Shown here one piece after another: positions 63,331 to 64,000 of a stretch of DNA of 64,000 nt. Both the position numbers and the translations under genes were made by a program. The notes under the pieces are model-generated. The model saw only the letters and a list, made by a program, of their open reading frames with translations, did not search any database and had not been told where the DNA came from. Source of the stretch: Diplosphaera chodatii (lineage: Eukaryota; Chlorophyta; Trebouxiophyceae; Prasiolales; Stichococcaceae); contig JAALGY010000031.1 of assembly GCA_032358165.1 (NCBI GenBank), positions 1,054,001-1,118,000 of the forward strand, written 5' to 3'. Numbering within the stretch: the first letter of the stretch is position 1; each line of letters opens with the position of its first letter.

Positions 63331-64000
63331 GGGTGCCTGCAATGGAGCGGGAAGGTGCACATGCGCACATGGCGTGCTGCCGCTTTGGTGTGCAATAGTC
63401 CCCCAGGGCTACCCTTCAAAACGACAGTACCTTTGCAAGGGCAACGTTGTACCCGCTGGACCTTACAAGCGATGACAGGCAAGACTGCTTTAGACTGCAG
63501 ACTGGTTGATCAGATGCTCACCATCGCACGGTCGCCACTCCCAGCTCGCTGTCGGCTTGAGAGGCACAGGATCTGTTGTGTTTGATGTTATGCTGAAGAG
63601 TTGTTGAGATTGTGCTAGCAGAGCTGAGGCGTTGTTGAGGTGCGTTCGCTCAGATCGAAGATCACCGAAAGGCGTACAGCCCGATGGCCAACAATTTGCA
63701 GCAGCTTTGACCGCAGTCTCATCTGCGAGCATCCACGCTGACAAAATTGTGTGCAAGCGTTCGAAACCGCTTGCAAGCATGCAAAGTTGCAAACTGTGCA
63801 ACATTATAATAAATCCAGGTCATGCTGAACTGTCGGCAGGAGCAATATCTCAGGTCATTCTGCAGTCTAATCGTGTCCCTCATCATAAGAGCACGAAAGA
63901 AGCAACAACCCTCTAGGTGGTCCAGTTGAGCGAGCAAACGCACGGCCATTGAGCGCTGTTGCCATCAGAGTCTGCCGACGCCTGCGCCACATTCTTTCTG
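63331..64000. other. upstream region of the ACBP gene, start exon not resolved
   Basis: The first coding exon of the leftward ACBP gene is probably here, since the visible ACB domain lacks its first helix. A minus-strand open frame at 63490-63804 shows no ACB resemblance. I see no other feature up to the window end. Confidence 0.35.

Overview
The window is nuclear DNA from a green alga, most likely a trebouxiophyte (Coccomyxa/Chlorella-like; inferred). The DNA is moderately GC-rich. Genes are dense and broken into many small exons by short GT-AG introns, and TGTAA poly(A)-type signals lie downstream of several genes. The proteins are of green-lineage type: a Chlamydomonas-like centrin, an MSH6 with a Tudor domain, a kelch-type acyl-CoA-binding protein and a TOM1-like VHS-GAT protein. 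Nothing bacterial, organellar or viral is evident. Exon edges were read by eye from frame, splice signals and family knowledge; gene spans are firmer than individual exons.

Layout, left to right: a possible C-terminal fragment of an unknown gene (-, 306-820); centrin (+, 1500-2628); a RING-like zinc-finger/UBA protein of unknown function (+, 3281-7631); an 82-residue conserved-looking small protein (-, 7908-8156); MCM6 (-, 8868-14681); an unknown coiled-coil protein (+, 15117-16673); WASH-complex subunit 4/SWIP (-, 17129-24896); two tandem paralogous large proteins with a C-terminal U-box (-, 25943-31151 and 31752-36695); MSH6 (+, 37260-45799); a stand-alone RNA:DNA-hybrid-binding domain protein (+, 46296-46517); a hybrid-binding-domain/RNase H fusion (+, 47180-49052); a TOM1-like VHS-GAT protein (-, 49390-53659); a nucleolin-like protein (+, 54013-59289); and a kelch acyl-CoA-binding protein (-, 59608 to about 63330).

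By function there are genome-maintenance genes (MCM6 helicase, MSH6 mismatch repair, RNase H), endosomal sorting genes (SWIP, TOM1-like), probable ubiquitin ligases (the U-box pair, perhaps the RING-like protein), ribosome biogenesis (nucleolin) and a centriole gene. These are separately transcribed eukaryotic genes, and I see no sign of an operon or a single pathway. Two head-to-head pairs (MCM6/coiled-coil and TOM1-like/nucleolin) share short intergenic regions that could be bidirectional promoters.

The most striking undescribed structure is in the unusually long (968 nt) intron that splits the first RRM of the nucleolin gene. It carries five degenerate tandem units, each with a box C-like element, a perfect CUGA box D, an invariant 17-nt core and a short terminal stem. 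This looks like an intronic C/D-box snoRNA cluster. Other notable points are a WASH-complex subunit in a green alga, the tandem U-box duplication, and two neighbouring genes that share the RNase H1 hybrid-binding domain, one of them without a nuclease.
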